DNA from: Ensifer adhaerens
Lineage (GTDB): Bacteria; Pseudomonadota; Alphaproteobacteria; Rhizobiales; Rhizobiaceae
Assembly (NCBI RefSeq): GCF_013283195.1
Contig: NZ_JABEKT010000001.1
Span: 2,142,509 to 2,206,508 of the forward strand
Length of the DNA: 64,000 bases
Reading direction: 5' to 3'
Below, piece after piece: positions 53,125 through 62,647 of this stretch. The number at the start of each line of letters is the position of its first letter. Within the stretch, counting starts at the first letter, position 1. A program made the position numbers and the translations under genes. The notes below the pieces were generated by a model. It saw nothing but the letters and a program-made list of their open reading frames with translations, made no database searches and was not told where the DNA came from.

Positions 53125-54414
53125 TTAACGCTTGGAGACCGGCACGTAGTCGCGCTGCGGAGCGCCGACATAGAGCTGGCGCGGGCGGCCGATGCGCTGT
53201 TCCGGATCTTCGATCATCTCGTTCCACTGGGCGATCCAGCCGACGGTGCGCGCGAGCGCGAACAGCACGGTGAACATGGTGGTGGGGAAGCCCAGCGCCT
53301 TTAGCGTGATGCCGGAGTAGAAGTCGATGTTCGGGTAGAGCTTCTTCTCGATGAAGTATTCGTCGGTGAGCGCAATACGCTCGAGTTCCATCGCCACTTC
53401 GAGAAGCGGATCGTCCTTGTGGCCAAGTTCCGCGAGGACTTCATGCGTGGTCTTCTGCATGATCTTGGCGCGCGGATCGTAGTTCTTGTAGACGCGGTGG
53501 CCGAAGCCCATCAGGCGGAACGGGTCGTTCTTGTCCTTGGCCTTGGCGATGAATTCCGGAATACGGTCAACCGAGCCGATTTCGGCCAGCATGTTGAGCG
53601 CAGCCTCGTTGGCGCCGCCGTGAGCAGGCCCCCAGAGGCAGGCGATGCCGGCGGCGATGCAGGCAAACGGATTGGCTCCGGACGAACCGGCAAGGCGCAC
53701 GGTCGAGGTCGAGGCGTTCTGCTCGTGGTCGGCATGCAGGATGAAGATGCGATCCATTGCGCGCGACAGCACCGGGTTGACCACATACTCCTCGCAAGGC
53801 ACGGCAAAGCACATGCGCAGGAAGTTGGAGGCGTAGTCGAGGTCGTTCTTCGGATAAACGAAGGGCTGGCCGATATGGTACTTGTAGGCCATGGCGGCAA
53901 TCGTCGGCATCTTTGCGATCATGCGCAGCGAGGCGACCATGCGCTGGTGCGGATCGGTGATGTCGGTCGAGTCGTGATAGAACGCCGAGAGGGCGCCGAC
54001 GCAGCCGCACATGACGGCCATCGGGTGGGCGTCGCGGCGGAAGCCGGTGAAGAAGCGCGACATCTGCTCGTGCACCATGGTGTGGTGCGTGACGCGATAG
54101 TCAAAGTCAGCCTTCTGTGCCTTCGTCGGCAGTTCGCCGTAAAGCAGCAGGTAGCAGACTTCGAGGAAATCGCCATGTTCGGCAAGCTGCTCGATCGGGT
54201 AGCCGCGATGCAGGAGCACGCCTTCATCACCGTCGATATAGGTGATTTTGGATTCGCACGACGCCGTCGAGGTAAAGCCCGGGTCGTAGGTGAACATCTT
54301 GGTCTGCTTGTAGAGCGAACCGATATCGACCACATCAGGACCGATGGACCCCGATCGCACTGGTAGTTCCGCCGACTTTCCATCGAGTGTTACGACCGCG
54401 CTTTTTTCTGTCAT
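53125..54414 (-). CDS. gltA: Citrate synthase
   Basis: A 429-residue hexameric, NADH-type citrate synthase. Active-site segments are [15 protein letters not shown] (first His), [18 protein letters not shown] (second His) and [12 protein letters not shown] (Asp). The C terminus [17 protein letters not shown] is typical of type II enzymes. GGAGGGT precedes the ATG. It enters carbon into the TCA cycle. It is monocistronic, convergent with lpxB and divergent from comEC. Confidence 0.98.
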   Translation of the reverse strand: MTEKSAVVTLDGKSAELPVRSGSIGPDVVDIGSLYKQTKMFTYDPGFTSTASCESKITYIDGDEGVLLHRGYPIEQLAEHGDFLEVCYLLLYGELPTKAQKADFDYRVTHHTMVHEQMSRFFTGFRRDAHPMAVMCGCVGALSAFYHDSTDITDPHQRMVASLRMIAKMPTIAAMAYKYHIGQPFVYPKNDLDYASNFLRMCFAVPCEEYVVNPVLSRAMDRIFILHADHEQNASTSTVRLAGSSGANPFACIAAGIACLWGPAHGGANEAALNMLAEIGSVDRIPEFIAKAKDKNDPFRLMGFGHRVYKNYDPRAKIMQKTTHEVLAELGHKDDPLLEVAMELERIALTDEYFIEKKLYPNIDFYSGITLKALGFPTTMFTVLFALARTVGWIAQWNEMIEDPEQRIGRPRQLYVGAPQRDYVPVSKR

Positions 54415-54730
54415 GGGGACCCTCCGTCTTATGGCAACGTGGCACAGAGATATGCCACGAAAATGAACGTTGCGAAGTTGCTATATGATTTATTTTCGGC
54501 TGCCAAGCTGTACGAAAGGCAAATTGTGCGATGCGAAAATGTGCATATGGCGACGCAATAATCGCACGTTAGGGCAATATGTCCAACGGGATCAATGGCG
54601 GTCAAAGCAATGGTGGGGGACCATTCCATATAGGATTGCCGCTTTTTTCGGCAGATAGCGTCCTGGTTGCGGATCTGGCGTGTTGGTTGCATCATCGATG
54701 TCGACTGTCTTCGGGGGGAAGTGCCGTACG
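54415..54730. promoter_or_regulatory. Divergent intergenic region gltA / comEC
   Basis: This 316-base gap holds the gltA promoter and ribosome site (GGAGGGT on the minus strand) and a small hairpin TGCCG/CGGCA with a T6-containing loop (54637-54653). The sequence is more A/T-rich than its neighbours by eye. I see no convincing small gene. No lexA is present here, although many alphaproteobacteria have one near gltA. Confidence 0.45.
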
Positions 54731-57214
54731 ATGAGCGAGATCGAGGCCCGGTCTTCGATGCAGGATGGAGTTCGCGCCGCTCCGGCGCTACCCGCGTCGG
54801 TTTTGGCCGACGGTGCGCCTGCAACGCCTGCGAACAGGCGCGCCAAGCTCGTCTTTCGCTTTTTGAAGTCTATGGCAATGGCTGCGCGCATGCGCCTGCG
54901 ACCGGCTGCCATTGCTTCATCCTGGCGCAGCGCCATCGAGGAAGAGGCGACGTTCGGCCACGGATTGGTCCTCGTCCCGGTGCTGCTTGCCGCCGGTGTG
55001 CTGACGTGGCTTTCGCTGCCTTATGACCTCGGACTCGTCAAACTTGCACTGCTGCCTTGCGTTTTCAGTATAGCCGCCTTGTCGTGCAACGGGGCCGTGC
55101 GCGCCATTCGCCCGCTGATGATCGCCGCCGGGTTGTTCAGCGCGGGCATGGTGCTTGTCGCGGCCGAAACGGCGCGCATCGACACGGTCGTGCTCGACGG
55201 CCCGGTAACGACCAATCTGCGCGGGAAAGTGTTTTCACGCGAGAAGAATGATCGTGAGCATTGGCGCTACGGCGTTCTTATCGAGCAAACCACCGAGCCG
55301 ACGCTGCGGCGGCCACCGCTCAAGGTCATGGTACTGTCACGCAGCCCGCACACACCGTTGTCGATCGGAGCCACGATCGAAGGCAGGGCACGCCTTTCTC
55401 CACCTTCGGGCCCCGCGCTACCGGGTCTCAACGATTTCGCATTTGACGCATACTTCCGGCAGATTGGCGCCGTCGGCTATTTCTACGGTGCGCCGCATAG
55501 CCCTGCGGTCGATGCTGGCGCCGCGAAGGAGGACCCTTCGCTTTGGGCGCAAATGGCAGAAGGTCTGGCCGCGATGCGCGCAGCGGTCGGCGAGCGGATC
55601 CGCGGGGTGATCGGGGGCGACACCGGTGCGCTCGCCGCGGCCCTGGTGACAGCCGAGGAGAGAGCGATCGGTCGCGACACCGTCGAGATGCTGCGGCAGG
55701 CAGGCCTCGCCCACGTGTTGGCGATTTCCGGTCTCAACATGGTGCTCGCCGCGGGAACCTTCTTGATCGGGGCTCGAACGATCCTGAGCGCGGTTCCCGG
55801 TTTGGCGCAGCGGGTGGCGATCAAGAAGATTGCCGCTGCCGGTGCGCTGGCCATGGTCTTTCTTTACATCCTGATTTCCGGCGGCGCTGTTTCCGCGGTG
55901 CGAGCGTGGATCATGATCTCGATCATGCTGGTGGCGGTGTTTTTCGATCGTATGTCGATCAGCCTGCGAAACATCGCGCTGGCTGCAATTGTCATCATCG
56001 TGATTACGCCATCTGCCGTTGCGGGGCCGGGCTTCCAGATGTCTTTCGCCGCCACGCTGGCGTTGGTTGCCGGTTACGCACGCTGGCGTGAGCGTGCGCA
56101 AGCTGATGAGCTGGCAGCCGCCGGACGCTGGTGGGGCAGGCGGCTCGTCGTGGGCTTTGTCATCGGCGTACTTGCGACCTCGCTGATCGGCGGCCTTGCG
56201 ACGTCCGTCTACTCCGCCGCCTATTTCCAGCGCCTGCCGGCCTACGGCCTGCTCGCCAACATACTCGCAGCGCCTCTGATCAGCATTGTCATCATGCCGT
56301 TCGGTCTCTTCGCCATGTTGCTGATGCCCTTTGGTCTCGAACAGTATCCGCTTGCCGTGATGGCATGGGGGCTCGATGGCATGCTGGTGATCGCCCGTTT
56401 CGTGACGTCGCTCGACGGCGAATTCCTGACGGGCCGAGTCGGGCCTTTGGCTTTCCTGCTTATTGCCTTTGGCGGCATCATACTGTGCGTGTTGCGGACC
56501 TGGCTTGCGGCTCTGGGTGGCGTCGTGTTGCTCGTCGGTTTGATGTGTCTCGTCGTCGAGGACAGACAGCTGCCGGCGGTTGTGGTGTCGGAGGACGGGC
56601 GTCTCGTTGGATTGGTCACTGACGCCGCCATTGCGACGAACCGGGATCGGCCCTCGGATTTCCTTTTTTCACAATGGCAGCGCGCATTGGCGGTCGAGAG
56701 CCACGTCGCTCCAATGCCTGCGCTTGGGGCGGTAGCCGAAGGCCTCTATCCCGAAGCCAAACGCCAATCCGGCAAGGCAACGCCGCGGGTGTTCGATCCA
56801 GCGGCCGCCGCCACCATCCGCAAGGATTTCAACGCCGCGCTCAGTAACGCGTCGCCCAATGTCTTTTCATGCCGCGAGAAGCAATGGTGCGTCGCCCGAA
56901 GCAATGCCGGATGGATGGTCGCCCTCATCGAAAATCCCAACCTGTTCGAGGTGCTGTGCGATCAAGCCGATCTGTTGATCGTGCCCGGAAGCTTTAGCGA
57001 GCGGACCTGTTCATCCGGTCAAGCGCGGATACTGAATGGACGCCTGCTGCGGTTGACAGGTGCGGTCGAGATTTTCGCGGAGCCGACCCTAGGCAATCAG
57101 CGTTCGGACATGCGTTTCAAGACGTCGTTTACGTCCCTGCAACGCCCCTGGGAGCGTCACCGTGCTTATGACTGGCGGCGGGACGACTTTGGCGATGATC
57201 CGCCACTGCTCTAA
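54731..57214 (+). CDS. ComEC/Rec2-family membrane protein
   Basis: An 827-residue inner-membrane protein with an N-terminal DUF4131 region (about 80-260) and a Competence domain of about eight or more helices (about 290-560) containing LRQAGLAHVLAISGLNMVLA. ComEC forms the channel for single-stranded DNA uptake. The C-terminal ~230 residues sit where the metallo-beta-lactamase-like nuclease domain of full ComEC lies, but no HxHxDH motif is visible. The start at 54731 (MSEIEARSSM) follows GGGGGAAG; earlier in-frame starts at 54680 or 54698 are possible. Competence genes are otherwise absent from the window. Confidence 0.85.
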   Translation: MSEIEARSSMQDGVRAAPALPASVLADGAPATPANRRAKLVFRFLKSMAMAARMRLRPAAIASSWRSAIEEEATFGHGLVLVPVLLAAGVLTWLSLPYDLGLVKLALLPCVFSIAALSCNGAVRAIRPLMIAAGLFSAGMVLVAAETARIDTVVLDGPVTTNLRGKVFSREKNDREHWRYGVLIEQTTEPTLRRPPLKVMVLSRSPHTPLSIGATIEGRARLSPPSGPALPGLNDFAFDAYFRQIGAVGYFYGAPHSPAVDAGAAKEDPSLWAQMAEGLAAMRAAVGERIRGVIGGDTGALAAALVTAEERAIGRDTVEMLRQAGLAHVLAISGLNMVLAAGTFLIGARTILSAVPGLAQRVAIKKIAAAGALAMVFLYILISGGAVSAVRAWIMISIMLVAVFFDRMSISLRNIALAAIVIIVITPSAVAGPGFQMSFAATLALVAGYARWRERAQADELAAAGRWWGRRLVVGFVIGVLATSLIGGLATSVYSAAYFQRLPAYGLLANILAAPLISIVIMPFGLFAMLLMPFGLEQYPLAVMAWGLDGMLVIARFVTSLDGEFLTGRVGPLAFLLIAFGGIILCVLRTWLAALGGVVLLVGLMCLVVEDRQLPAVVVSEDGRLVGLVTDAAIATNRDRPSDFLFSQWQRALAVESHVAPMPALGAVAEGLYPEAKRQSGKATPRVFDPAAAATIRKDFNAALSNASPNVFSCREKQWCVARSNAGWMVALIENPNLFEVLCDQADLLIVPGSFSERTCSSGQARILNGRLLRLTGAVEIFAEPTLGNQRSDMRFKTSFTSLQRPWERHRAYDWRRDDFGDDPPLL

Positions 57215-57395
57215 ATCTTGAGGCCGGGTGGGTTGAAATGCAGGCGCGAAATTATTCTTGATTTATATACTCCACAAATCCTTGTGTTTCGGTCATAGTT
57301 TGTCGTAAAGAGCGGCCAATGCACGTTGAGGTGGCTCGAATTCCGGCTGCCAGTGATTTTGTGATGGCGAAACGGACCAGTACGCGAGGAACAAG

Positions 57396-58517
57396 ATGCC
57401 CAACCGAACCCGATCGAAGCTGAGTTTTTTGGCGGCAGCGACATTGGTGCTGGCTTGCAGTGTTTCCTCAACGGTCGTCTTGGCTCAGGCCACTTCAATC
57501 GAGACAGCAACCCCGACCATCGGTCAGGTTCAGAGCGCCGAACCGGCGGCAACGGCACCGAGCAACGCAGGCACTGCGACCCAAGGCGAGCAGCCCGCGG
57601 ATTCTGGGGCAGTAACGTCGCAGCCCGTGGACGCTCAACCGGCTGCCGGTACGCAGCCGACGGAGAACGGAATTGCAGTGACTGGAGCAGATACCGGCGG
57701 ACAAACCCCGCCCGTATCGGTTGATACCCCCGCAGTCGAAGCGCCGTCGGAAGTCGCCGCCAACCCCATTCTGCCGCATGATCTCTCGCCGATGGGTATG
57801 TTCCTTGCTGCCGACATGGTGGTGAAGGCCGTGATGATCGGACTTGCGCTTGCCTCGGTGATCACATGGGCGATTTTCGTGGTCAAGACGTTCGAGCTCT
57901 TTGCCGCAAAGGCACGCCTTGGCCGTGCTGTCCGTCAACTCTCGGCTGCAAACGGATTGGCTGAGCTTAAGTCCACATTCGACGGCAGGTCGGGGCCTGC
58001 CGCGGAAATGGTTGCCGCTGCGATCGATGAGATGGTGCGTTCCGAGGCTGTGCTCGATCACGCGCCGGCGGCAGGTCTCAAGGAACGCGTCGCATCGCTG
58101 CTGACGCGCATCGAAGTTCGCGCCGGCAAGCGCATGACCAGCGGTACGGGCATTCTTGCCTCGATCGGATCCGTCGGTCCGTTCGTCGGCCTGTTCGGAA
58201 CCGTCTGGGGCATCATGAACTCCTTCATCGGCATCAGCAAAGCACAGACGACCAATCTGGCGATCGTTGCCCCCGGCATTGCCGAAGCGCTGCTGGCGAC
58301 CGCAATAGGCCTCGTCGCCGCAATCCCAGCAGTTATCATCTACAACTACTTTGCCCGCTCGGTGGGCGGCTACAAGGTGGTCCTCGCTGACGCGGCAGCC
58401 GCTGTCGAACGGCTTGTCAGCCGTGATCTCGATCATCGCCTGGTGCGCAAGGCACAACCGCGTCGCCAAGAGGGCTTCGCCCATCCGGCAGAAGCATCCA
58501 TCGCAAGGATCGGGTGA
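57396..58517 (+). CDS. exbB: ExbB, TonB-system proton channel component
   Basis: A 373-residue protein. The last ~240 residues form the MotA/TolQ/ExbB channel: SPMGMFLAADMVVKAVMIGL (TM1), then TSGTGILASIGSVGPFVGLF, GTVWGIMNSFIGIS and AEALLATAIGLVAAIPAV (TM2/TM3). The N terminus has a signal peptide (VVLA-Q, about residue 30) and a ~95-residue Ala/Thr/Gln/Pro-rich periplasmic stretch that E. coli ExbB lacks. It lies 3 bases before exbD. The pair energises outer-membrane iron-siderophore receptors; tonB is not in the window. Confidence 0.93.
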   Translation: MPNRTRSKLSFLAAATLVLACSVSSTVVLAQATSIETATPTIGQVQSAEPAATAPSNAGTATQGEQPADSGAVTSQPVDAQPAAGTQPTENGIAVTGADTGGQTPPVSVDTPAVEAPSEVAANPILPHDLSPMGMFLAADMVVKAVMIGLALASVITWAIFVVKTFELFAAKARLGRAVRQLSAANGLAELKSTFDGRSGPAAEMVAAAIDEMVRSEAVLDHAPAAGLKERVASLLTRIEVRAGKRMTSGTGILASIGSVGPFVGLFGTVWGIMNSFIGISKAQTTNLAIVAPGIAEALLATAIGLVAAIPAVIIYNYFARSVGGYKVVLADAAAAVERLVSRDLDHRLVRKAQPRRQEGFAHPAEASIARIG

Positions 58518-58520
58518 GAC

Positions 58521-58946
58521 ATGGCCGGCAAGGTTAGCGATAGCGGCGGCGATCTCGACGAAAACAGCGAGATCAACGTCACTCCTTTCATCGACGTCAT
58601 GCTCGTCTTGCTCATCATCTTCATGGTGGCAGCACCGCTTGCGACCGTGGACATGAAGGTTGATCTGCCGCAGTCAGTCTCCAAACCGACGCCGCGTGAC
58701 GACAAGCCGGTGTTCGTGACGCTCAACGCCGATCTTGGCTTGGCGATCGGCAATGAGGAAACGGCCCGCGAAGAGTTTGCGGCGGAGCTTCAGCGCCTGA
58801 CCGAAGGCAACACCGAGACACGCGTCCTGCTGCGTGCGGACAAGGCCGTCGACTACGGCGAGCTGATGACGGTCATGAACCTCATCCAGAACGCCGGTTA
58901 TGCCAAGATTGCCCTTGTTGGGCTGGAGGGTGCGCCTGGCCGCTGA
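58521..58946 (+). CDS. exbD: ExbD, TonB-system proton channel component
   Basis: A 141-residue protein with a single N-terminal membrane helix carrying the essential Asp, D25, in NVTPFIDVMLVLLIIFMVAA, and a periplasmic domain (VLLRADKAVDYGELMTVMNL). It follows exbB by 3 bases. The next gene is 240 bases further, so exbBD is a two-gene unit without tonB. Confidence 0.95.
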   Translation: MAGKVSDSGGDLDENSEINVTPFIDVMLVLLIIFMVAAPLATVDMKVDLPQSVSKPTPRDDKPVFVTLNADLGLAIGNEETAREEFAAELQRLTEGNTETRVLLRADKAVDYGELMTVMNLIQNAGYAKIALVGLEGAPGR

Positions 58947-59186
58947 GTCGGGCGTTAGCCGTTCGGGTGTCGGCCGGCCGCATGTCTGGCGCATTTATCG
59001 GGGCGCGCAATCGCCGAACCCGCTTTTCCGGTTTCCTTTTTCCGCTGCAAGATGTCGCTGTCGCTTGAAACCGGCGGGGCGGCGATTTATGAGCTTATGG
59101 AAAGGCTGCGCATCGGCAGCCGTATGACGACTGCGCGGTTTTCCGGGATGCCGGTACCGCGCCCATCCGGACACGAGGGCAGTATG

Positions 59187-59852
59187 ATGAATTTCGAAGC
59201 GGCGCGCACCAAGATGGTGGACAATCAGATCCGGACGACGGATGTCACGTCCCACGCGATCTTGTCCGCTTTCCTTTCCGTACCGCGCGAAGAGTTCGTG
59301 CCCGCGCGCATGAGGGAGCTTGCCTATATCGACGCCGACATCGAGCTCGACGGAACCAAGGGCGTTGGCCCACGGTACCTGATGGAGCCGTCGCCGCTCG
59401 CCAAGCTGTTGCAACTCGCCGAAATTTCGAAGTCGGACGTTGTGCTGGAGATCGGTTGTGGCACCGGCTACGCCTCCGCGCTGCTTTCGCTGATCGCCGG
59501 CTCGGTCGTCGCACTTGAAAGCGATGAGGCGCTTGCCGCCACGGCGACGGAAACGCTGGCCCGGCTCGGTTATGACAATGTTGCCGTCGTCACAGGCGAT
59601 CTTGGCAAGGGCTATGCCGCCGAAGCACCCTATGACGTGATCTTCGTTAACGGGTCCGTGGAGGTGCTTCCTGCGGCATTGTTCGAGCAGCTGCGCAACG
59701 GCGGCCGGCTGATTGCGGTCGAAGGCTTCGGTAATGCTTCGCGTGCTAAGCTCTATGTCCATGAGCATGGGAAGACGTCCGAAAGGGCGGACTTCAACAC
59801 TGCGGTAAAGCCGCTTCCCGGTTTTCGCCGCGAGCAGACTTTTGTTTTTTGA
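59187..59852 (+). CDS. Protein-L-isoaspartate O-methyltransferase-like SAM methyltransferase
   Basis: A 221-residue class I methyltransferase of the PCMT family. The SAM-binding motif is VLEIGCGTGYASALLSLIAG, with the family-typical VPREEFVPARMRELAY upstream. The region that binds the isoaspartyl substrate is less conserved than in E. coli Pcm, so activity on isoaspartate is uncertain. GAGGG is spaced 7 bases from the ATG at 59187 (and 4 from the ATG at 59184). It precedes tolC, a conserved rhizobial arrangement. Confidence 0.85.
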   Translation: MNFEAARTKMVDNQIRTTDVTSHAILSAFLSVPREEFVPARMRELAYIDADIELDGTKGVGPRYLMEPSPLAKLLQLAEISKSDVVLEIGCGTGYASALLSLIAGSVVALESDEALAATATETLARLGYDNVAVVTGDLGKGYAAEAPYDVIFVNGSVEVLPAALFEQLRNGGRLIAVEGFGNASRAKLYVHEHGKTSERADFNTAVKPLPGFRREQTFVF

Positions 59853-59905
59853 GGTGCCACTTATTGAGGTATCTCAACATTTGATTGTGCTGCTAAAATA
59901 GCAAT

Positions 59906-59921
59906 GTTGCCAATTGGCAAC
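59906..59921. promoter_or_regulatory. Perfect 16-bp palindrome upstream of tolC
   Basis: GTTGCCAATTGGCAAC is a perfect palindrome in the 287-base gap between the methyltransferase gene and tolC, 218 bases before the tolC start. Size and symmetry suit a dimeric repressor site such as TetR/MarR-type control of an efflux channel. No regulator gene is adjacent. Confidence 0.5.
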
Positions 59922-60139
59922 GAACCACCTGTTTCTTTTTGAAATGATCGTGCGCAGTATCGGTGTACAGTTGTGATCGTGCCGATTCCGGGTTTCAAAG
60001 AGTGCTGAGGTAGTGATTTGCTCACCGGTGGGCGGTGTGAGCGCTTCATCGCCGTATTTATGGCGGCTCGGTTTCGACTTCGGAATGGTGCCGCAGGAAA
60101 TAGTGGGCTGGCTTTGCCGCCCCGATCGGAGAGGGAAGT

Positions 60140-61510
60140 ATGGTGTCGATTGTCCGCAAAGCAGCCTTTTGGGCTGCCGTCTCGACGAGTGTACTGCTTG
60201 CGCCGCAGGCCGTGCTGGCGGAGACGATCTTCGGCGCAATGGCCAAAGCCTATGAGAATAACCCGGATCTGAACGCCGCGCGCGCCGGTCTTCGGGCGAC
60301 CGACGAAGGGGTTCCGATCGCGAAGTCCGGGTTTCGCCCACAGGTTTCGGCGTTTGCAAACGGAACGCTTTCCAATGTCCAGAACGACGTTATCGGAAGC
60401 CGGAACTTTCACCAGGGGCAGATCGGTGTCACCGTAACCCAGATGATTTTTGACGGCTTTCAGACGTTGAACAACGTTCGCGCCGCCGAATCGAATGTCT
60501 TCGCCAACCGCGAAGGGCTTCGGGCGAACGAAATTCAGATTCTGCTGGCAGCAGCGACATCATACGCCAACATCGCACGCGACCAGCAGATCGTTTCCAT
60601 CCGTCGACAGAACATCGCCTTCCTCAAGGAGCAGCTGAACGCGTCTCAGGCCCGCCTCGACGTCGGTGAAGGCACGCGGACTGACGTGAGCCTTGCTGAA
60701 GCATCGCTCGCCAACGCTCAGTCGCTTCTGATCAGCGCCATCGCGCAGCTGAAGCAGAGCGAGGCGGTTTATGTTCAGATCGTCGGCGTGGCGCCGACCG
60801 GCATCAAGCAGCCGGCACCTGCCTCAAAGGGGCTTCCCCGGTCGCTCGATCAGGCTGTTGCCCTTGGGCTGCGCCAGCATCCGACCATTCTCGCCGCGCA
60901 ATACAATGTCGATACGGCCGGCTTCCAGGTGAAGTCAGCTGAAGGCACGATGCTCCCCGGCGTGACTATCCAGGGCCAGGTTGGGCGCACGACGGGTAAT
61001 TCCGGTGACGGTGTCGTCAGCGACACGTCGAGCGTCACGGCTCGCTTGACGGTGCCGATCTATCAGGGCGGTGCAGAATATGGTCAGATTCGTCGGGCCA
61101 AAGAGACTCTCGGGCAGCAGCGTATTCTGGTCGATTCGCAGCGTGCAGCCGTTCAGCAGAACGTTGTGACGGCTCATGCCCAGCTTGAGGCGGCGATCGC
61201 CCGCATCGGCGCCAACAAGACCCAGATCTCGGCGGCCAACATGGCGCTCGCCGGCGTCATCGAAGAGCGCAAGGTCGGCCAGCGCACGACGCTCGACGTC
61301 CTCGACTCGCAACAAACTGTGCTGAATGCGCAGGAACAGCTGGCGATTGCCCAGCGCGATGCTGTCGTAGCGAGCTACGGTCTGCTCGCCGCCACCGCGA
61401 TCTTGAGCGTCAAGAGCCAGGGCCTGCAGGTTGCCGAATACCGTGCCGAAGAGCACTACGAGGCGGTCAAGGACAAGTGGTTCGGACTTCGAACCGTCGA
61501 CGGCCGCTGA
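60140..61510 (+). CDS. tolC: Outer membrane efflux channel TolC
   Basis: A 456-residue outer-membrane/periplasmic trimeric channel for type I secretion and RND efflux. The signal peptide ends at AVLA-E (residue 27). The two homologous coiled-coil halves are visible: IFGAMAKAYENNPDLNAARA starts the first and LDQAVALGLRQHPTILAAQY the second; VGQRTTLDVLDSQQTVLNAQ is the family hallmark. It is monocistronic, with a terminator after it. Confidence 0.97.
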   Translation: MVSIVRKAAFWAAVSTSVLLAPQAVLAETIFGAMAKAYENNPDLNAARAGLRATDEGVPIAKSGFRPQVSAFANGTLSNVQNDVIGSRNFHQGQIGVTVTQMIFDGFQTLNNVRAAESNVFANREGLRANEIQILLAAATSYANIARDQQIVSIRRQNIAFLKEQLNASQARLDVGEGTRTDVSLAEASLANAQSLLISAIAQLKQSEAVYVQIVGVAPTGIKQPAPASKGLPRSLDQAVALGLRQHPTILAAQYNVDTAGFQVKSAEGTMLPGVTIQGQVGRTTGNSGDGVVSDTSSVTARLTVPIYQGGAEYGQIRRAKETLGQQRILVDSQRAAVQQNVVTAHAQLEAAIARIGANKTQISAANMALAGVIEERKVGQRTTLDVLDSQQTVLNAQEQLAIAQRDAVVASYGLLAATAILSVKSQGLQVAEYRAEEHYEAVKDKWFGLRTVDGR

Positions 61511-61517
61511 TCAAAGA

Positions 61518-61545
61518 AAACGCCTCGGGAAACCGGGGCGTTTCT
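61518..61545 (+). terminator. Rho-independent terminator after tolC
   Basis: AAACGCCTCGG (61518-61528) pairs with CCGGGGCGTTT (61533-61543) around a GAAA tetraloop, with a T-rich tail. Confidence 0.88.
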
Positions 61546-61694
61546 GCTTCTGCCGGCAAAAACAAATCTGTGCAACAATCCAAGTGTCTGATTCGCGGCG
61601 TATGTTTCGCCCGCGAACTCACTTAAGGTTTGTTTGCAATCGGCACATGCGTCGTTTCGGGACACATGCTCGGCCGCGTCAAACGGGGATAGAA

Positions 61695-62525
61695 ATGGCA
61701 CAGCTCAATGTCGCGCGTGAACCTTCGATGGATGAGATTCTTGCATCCATTCGTAAGATCATCGAGAGCAACGAGCCGGGGCAGATCGATTTCTCCTCGC
61801 AGGATCACTACGAGGACGATGCGTCCGACGAAATCGAGCTGACGATCGACAGCGAAATCGAAGCAGCGGCTTTCGGCGGGCGCGACGAGAGCCTCGAAGC
61901 GCCAAAGCCAGCAACGCCTGCGCCGGCGATCGAGGTGGCCGTCATCCCTTCGGAGCCGCATGCAAACATCGCGCAGCCGCCGCTTTCCCTGGCCGATGTC
62001 GCTGCCCGGGTGCGGGCGGCCTCCGAGCGTCATACCGTGAGCTATACGACGAAAGCGAACGCCGGCGACGAACCGCCGCGTAGTGTTCACGATAGCCCGG
62101 TGATCACGTCGCGAATGGCTGCCGTCTCGTCGCCGCAAGCGCCGGCTGGTCGTCTCCCGCTGAGCGAGGCCCAGCAGCCCGGCAACGAGAGTGTCGCGGT
62201 TGAAACGCCGGTAGCGGCGCCGAAGCTGGTAGAGCCTGTGGCCGTCGCCGTTTCGGCCGGTCCGGTGGCGCTTGTCGCTGAAGAACCTGTGGTCGAAAAA
62301 GCCGCACCTGCGATCATTTCGGCCGAGGTCGGTCGTCAGGTTGCGCAGTCCTTTGACAATCTTGCCCAGGCGGTCGACCTTAGCACGCGTCGGTCGTTCG
62401 ATGAAATTGCCGAAGAAATGTTGCGTCCGATGCTGCAGGAGTGGCTGGACGACAACCTGCCGACCTTGGTGGAACGGCTCGTGCGGGAAGAGATCGAACG
62501 CGTCGCGCGCGGCCCCCGACGCTAG
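61695..62525 (+). CDS. popZ: PopZ-like polar organising protein (DUF2497)
   Basis: A 276-residue protein with the two conserved ends of PopZ: the N-terminal helix EPSMDEILASIRKIIES, which recruits clients, and the C-terminal oligomerisation region EEMLRPMLQEWLDDNLPTLV followed by ERLVREEIERVARGPRR. The ~170-residue middle is acidic, Pro/Ala/Val-rich and disordered. PopZ organises the growing pole and anchors the chromosome origin in Caulobacter and Agrobacterium. GGGGAT precedes the ATG at 61695; the open frame runs back to 61431 without conservation. It lies directly before valS, as in other Rhizobiaceae. Confidence 0.9.
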   Translation: MAQLNVAREPSMDEILASIRKIIESNEPGQIDFSSQDHYEDDASDEIELTIDSEIEAAAFGGRDESLEAPKPATPAPAIEVAVIPSEPHANIAQPPLSLADVAARVRAASERHTVSYTTKANAGDEPPRSVHDSPVITSRMAAVSSPQAPAGRLPLSEAQQPGNESVAVETPVAAPKLVEPVAVAVSAGPVALVAEEPVVEKAAPAIISAEVGRQVAQSFDNLAQAVDLSTRRSFDEIAEEMLRPMLQEWLDDNLPTLVERLVREEIERVARGPRR

Positions 62526-62548
62526 TACCTGAGCCTTTCCGACACAGG

Positions 62549-62574
62549 GGCCGCGGAACAGTCGCGGCCTTTTT
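62549..62574 (+). terminator. Rho-independent terminator after popZ
   Basis: GGCCGCG (62549-62555) pairs with CGCGGCC (62563-62569) around a 7-base loop, followed by TTTTT. Confidence 0.92.
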
Positions 62575-62647
62575 GCGTTCGTGTTGACTTGCACCGGTCG
62601 TTCCGGTTTACAAGACATAGATATCAATCTCCAAAATTGGCTTCAAA

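Noticed and set aside
54415-54730. A lexA gene expected near gltA
   Set aside because: No helix-turn-helix or Ser-Lys protease motif is encoded in any frame of this gap.
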